From: an uncultured Campylobacterales bacterium
GTDB taxonomy: Bacteria; Campylobacterota; Campylobacteria; Campylobacterales; Sulfurimonadaceae
NCBI GenBank assembly: GCA_903885085.1
Contig: CAISHH010000034.1
Span: 1 to 44,877 of the forward strand
Length of the DNA: 44,877 nucleotides
Direction: 5' to 3'
The translations under genes were made by a program, and so were the position numbers. The notes under the pieces were generated by a model. It did not search any database, was not told the DNA's origin, and saw only the letters and a list, made by a program, of their open reading frames with translations. Each line of letters starts with the position of its first letter. Within the stretch, counting starts at the first letter, position 1. Of this stretch, positions 42,340 through 44,877 are shown piece by piece.

Positions 42340-44119
42340 AAACCTTCCCCAGACTGCAGGAATCTATCAGTATTTTGATGCAAAAGGACAGCTTCTTTAT
42401 ATAGGAAAAGCCAAAAATCTTAAAAATCGCGTCAAAAGCTACTGGGTTCTCACTCCATCTTTACGTCCAAATTCATCACTCAATCCACGAATTTTTAAAA
42501 TGCTGAGTGAAACAGTATCGATGCATTATATTGTTGTAAATTCTGAACATGATGCGCTTATTTTAGAAAACTCGCTTATCAAGCAGCTCAAACCAAAGTA
42601 CAATATACTCCTTCGCGATGATAAGACATATCCTTATATTTATATAGATCAGACACAAAGATATCCACGCTTTGAGATTACAAGAAAAGTGATAGATTCC
42701 AAAAATGTCAAATATTTTGGTCCCTACTCAGTAGGTGCAAAAGAGCTTTTGGACTCTATTTATGAACTTACTAAACTTGTGCAGAAAAAAAGCTGTCTTG
42801 GCGGGAAAAAAGCGTGTTTGTATTATCAGATCAAAAAATGTCTTGCACCTTGTGAATTTAATGTACAAGAAACTCTCTATCAAAAAGAGATAGATAAAGC
42901 GATAGGCTTTATAGAAAATAAAAAAGAACTTCTTAAACAACTCAAAGAAAAGATGTTTTTTTATGCTAATGAACTTCGTTTTGAAGAAGCACATGAGATA
43001 AAAACAAGAATCCAAAAAATAGAAAAATCCAATATCTCTTCGCAAATCGATCTTGCAACAAATGATAATTACGATATCTTTGTTGTCTCACATAAAGAAA
43101 ACCGCGCCGTTGTTGTAAGAATATTTATGAGAAATGGTAAGATCATCTCATCCTCGCATGATTTTATCTATCTCAATGAGGGCTTTGATAAAGATGAGCT
43201 TTATTATCGCGCCCTTTTGGAGTTTTACGCCAAAGAGATTCCGCCTATCATCGCTCCGATTTTAGTGGCGGAAAGTTTTGAATCAGAGGAACTTTTAAAA
43301 GAATATCTCTCTGTTTTATTTCAAAGAAAAGCTGAGATAAATGTCCCAAAAATCGGGGATAAAAAACGCCTTATAGAGCTCGCTCTTTTAAATGCGAATG
43401 AACTCCTGAGTAAAACTAAAGTCGATGATTCTTATGAACTCTCACTCTCCTTAGGGGAGCTTTACCAACTTCAAAGAGTGCCGTTAAGAATAGAAGTGTT
43501 TGACAACTCTCACATGAGTGGACAAGCAACCGTTGGAGCGATGGCTGTATATGATGATGGAACATTTGATAAAAAATCTTATCGTAACTATCATCTTGAT
43601 TCACGTGATGAGTATTCACAAATGAGAGAGATGCTCACAAAAAGAATAGAAAGTTTTGAAAAAAATACGCCTCCCGACCTTTGGGTTCTCGATGGGGGAA
43701 CAACACTTCTAAGTCTCGCTATCGATCTTTTAGCCTCCAATGGTGTTTTCTTGGATGTTATAGCAATCTCCAAAGAGAAAATCGATGCAAAAAGCCACAG
43801 AGCAAAAGGGGAAGCAAAAGATATAGTCCATACCAAAGAGAAAAGTTTCAATCTCAAAACAACAGATAAAAGACTCCAATTTGTACAAAGACTCCGAGAT
43901 GAAGCGCATAGACTTGCCATTACTTTTCATAAAAAAACAAAACTCAAACTTGATCAAGAGAGCCAGCTTTTATCACTAAATGGGATTTCAAAAGCAAAAA
44001 TACAAAAACTTTTAAACTATTTTGGAACATTTGAAATGATAAAACATGCGAGTGAAGCTGATATTGCATCTTTATTGAATCAAAAAGATGCAAAAAGTAT
44101 CAAAGATAGTTATAAATAA
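42323..44119 (+). CDS. uvrC: Excinuclease ABC subunit C
   Basis: UvrC makes the two incisions in nucleotide excision repair after UvrAB finds a lesion. The GIY-YIG 3'-incision domain starts at residue 13 ([20 protein letters not shown]). A cysteine-bearing segment ([20 protein letters not shown]) follows near 155-175, then the UvrB-interacting UVR motif near 210-235 and the RNase H-like 5'-incision domain with VFDNSHMSG near 393-401. The C-terminal helix-hairpin-helix ([19 protein letters not shown]) is complete. At 598 residues it is full length. Confidence 0.95.
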   Translation: MIDTIRNLPQTAGIYQYFDAKGQLLYIGKAKNLKNRVKSYWVLTPSLRPNSSLNPRIFKMLSETVSMHYIVVNSEHDALILENSLIKQLKPKYNILLRDDKTYPYIYIDQTQRYPRFEITRKVIDSKNVKYFGPYSVGAKELLDSIYELTKLVQKKSCLGGKKACLYYQIKKCLAPCEFNVQETLYQKEIDKAIGFIENKKELLKQLKEKMFFYANELRFEEAHEIKTRIQKIEKSNISSQIDLATNDNYDIFVVSHKENRAVVVRIFMRNGKIISSSHDFIYLNEGFDKDELYYRALLEFYAKEIPPIIAPILVAESFESEELLKEYLSVLFQRKAEINVPKIGDKKRLIELALLNANELLSKTKVDDSYELSLSLGELYQLQRVPLRIEVFDNSHMSGQATVGAMAVYDDGTFDKKSYRNYHLDSRDEYSQMREMLTKRIESFEKNTPPDLWVLDGGTTLLSLAIDLLASNGVFLDVIAISKEKIDAKSHRAKGEAKDIVHTKEKSFNLKTTDKRLQFVQRLRDEAHRLAITFHKKTKLKLDQESQLLSLNGISKAKIQKLLNYFGTFEMIKHASEADIASLLNQKDAKSIKDSYK

Positions 44120-44142
44120 GTGATTTTTAGTTGAGAATATGC

Positions 44143-44148
44143 TATATT
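44143..44148 (+). promoter_or_regulatory. Candidate extended -10 promoter for the PAS gene
   Basis: TGCTATATT gives an extended -10 box with a predicted start near 44155, 25 bases before the PAS-gene ATG. There is no clear -35. Supported only by sequence. Confidence 0.35.
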
Positions 44149-44179
44149 ACCCCCAACTTAGAATTTAAGGTTTTTTTAT

Positions 44180-44593
44180 ATGCATACGCGGGATGTAATA
44201 GATGAAGAATATCACTTTGAGGGAAGAGCTATTGTAAGCGAAACTGACACGAAAGGTGTGATAACGTTTGCAAATAGAAAATTTTGTGAAATTTCTGGAT
44301 ACGAAAAAGATGAATTGATCGGCAAGCCTCACAATATTGTGAGGCATCCAGATATGCCACGTATTGCATTTGCTCAAATGTGGCATGATATTCAAGCAGG
44401 TAAAGCATGGCATGGCATTGTAAAAAATTTACGAAAAGATGGCTTGTATTATTGGGTTGAAACAGAGATCACACCAGTGTTTGATGCCGAGGGCACAATC
44501 ACAGGTTATATTGCCGCGCGAAAACCAGCTAATAGAAAAGATATAGAAGAAGCTCAAACCCTGTATAAAAAAATATTAGAAAGCGAAAAATAA
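44180..44593 (+). CDS. PAS domain protein, Aer/CetB-like energy sensor
   Basis: A 137-residue single PAS domain. The Aer-type features are clear: GVITFANRKFCEISGYEKDE near 36-55 followed by LIGKPHNIVRHPDMP near 56-70, then AKAWHGIVKNLRKDGLYYWV-type beta strands. In Campylobacter jejuni CetB is a soluble FAD-binding PAS protein that works with the CetA transducer in energy taxis, so this may be a redox or energy sensor. No CetA-like transducer is in the window. AAGG lies about ten bases before the ATG. The next gene follows after nine bases. Confidence 0.8.
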   Translation: MHTRDVIDEEYHFEGRAIVSETDTKGVITFANRKFCEISGYEKDELIGKPHNIVRHPDMPRIAFAQMWHDIQAGKAWHGIVKNLRKDGLYYWVETEITPVFDAEGTITGYIAARKPANRKDIEEAQTLYKKILESEK

Positions 44594-44602
44594 GGAATCA
44601 GC

Positions 44603-44797
44603 ATGCTTATTTACAATCATCAGCAAGAGTTTGTAGGGATCAACGAAAAAGATCTCAAGAGTCTAGGATTTAGAAACTTGGCAGATTTACAAAGTGAGTG
44701 CAAAGATTTTGCCGACTTATTTGTCAAAAGACCTACTTATAGAGCCTTTTGCAAATCTCCAACTTCATTCTCTAATTTAAGGTTTTTGGAAGTTTGA
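44603..44797 (+). pseudogene. Truncated gene of a signalling-associated protein, N-terminal part only
   Basis: A 64-codon frame behind AAGGA, begun nine bases after the PAS gene. The first 45 residues (MLIYNHQQEFVGINEKDL, then LGFRNLADLQ and DFADLFVKRP) resemble the start of a longer protein family seen in Campylobacterota next to sensory genes, as far as I recall; I cannot name its function. After RP the sequence changes character (TYRAFCKSPTSFSNL) and soon ends. The tail resembles noncoding mobile-element sequence rather than protein, so the gene was probably cut by an insertion near 44738-44745. Confidence 0.5.
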
Positions 44798-44877
44798 AAA
44801 AAGCTCATAAAAGTCGAGTTTCTCGATGTTTTAGGTAAAATTTCTTTACGACAAAAAACCACCTAAACAGAAGAAAC
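44741..44877 (+). mobile_element. Possible edge of a second insertion sequence
   Basis: From about 44741 the sequence AGAGCCTTTTGCAAATCTCC looks like a terminal inverted repeat of IS5-type elements (G-rich start followed by TTTGCAAA). It is followed by AT-rich leader-like DNA with a TCGAG-TTT-CTCGA hairpin (44814-44826) and a TTTAGGT/ACCTAAA inverted pair near the end, as upstream of a transposase gene. No transposase codon is inside the window. This is a tentative call based on similarity of style and on the truncated gene next to it. Confidence 0.35.

Noticed and set aside
42728-43045. Phe-rich open frame antisense to uvrC
   Set aside because: Complement of a lysine-rich stretch of UvrC, with no independent support.

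Overview
The window reads as chromosomal DNA of a Campylobacterota (Epsilonproteobacteria) member, most like Sulfurimonas or a close relative. The evidence is the AT-rich base composition, the flgB-flgC-fliE-ftsI order, the dnaB-comEC pairing, the guaA/nadB/uvrC neighbourhood, a CetB/Aer-like PAS protein and a tRNA-tuf-rpmG-tRNA(Trp)-secE-nusG-rplKAJL-rpoBC-rpsL-rpsG-fusA superoperon. The genus is an inference; nothing here fixes the species.

Layout. (1) 1-892: the end of an IS3-family insertion sequence, with the first 17 codons of its orfA, cuts the competence channel gene comEC. (2) 896-5334, minus strand: priA, ispG and dnaB, so helicase loading, isoprenoid synthesis and replication genes lie together. 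(3) 5360-6384: two tandem type IV pilin-like genes, one with a single-base frameshift. (4) 6535-9660, plus strand: a sigma-54 promoter followed by flgB, flgC, fliE and ftsI. (5) 9598-12314: panC (convergent with and overlapping ftsI), prfB and bpt. (6) 12400-29863, minus strand: the translation/transcription superoperon. It starts from a consensus promoter at 29881-29909, runs through four tRNAs, tuf, rpmG, tRNA-Trp, secE, nusG, four ribosomal protein genes and rpoB/rpoC, then has a probable internal promoter before rpsL-rpsG-fusA. (7) 29920-44119: a metallo-beta-lactamase-fold hydrolase, a YaaA-type protein, two thioredoxin-like proteins, a histidine kinase with a THI5/NMT1-like sensor domain, recQ, an RNA methyltransferase, hemD, guaA, nhaD, nadB, a DUF721/DciA-like gene and uvrC. 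(8) 44180-44877: a PAS sensor gene, a truncated gene and what may be the edge of a second insertion sequence. Both window ends therefore seem to fall in mobile elements, as expected for a contig broken at repeats.

The most unusual signal is a short palindrome, CTTACATGTAAG (often GCTTACATGTAAG), scattered through genes and spacers. I count six exact 12-mers, ten copies of the inner TTACATGTAA and sixteen of the TACATGTA core, against a hand estimate of far below one, below one and about one to two respectively. It lies in comEC, priA (twice), recQ and hemD (two 10-mers plus one 8-mer core), and in rpoC-rpsL, rplA-rplJ and rpsG-fusA spacers, where it may contribute to hairpins. It could be a DNA uptake sequence, a highly iterated palindrome of the HIP1 type, or a site for a DNA-binding or modifying protein. 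I know of no described function for it in this group.

No gene-free stretch exceeds 300 bases. The longest spacers (about 150-200 bases, between rpoC and rpsL, rpoB and rplL, rplA and rplJ, and the pilin/flgB genes) carry hairpins or promoters listed below.
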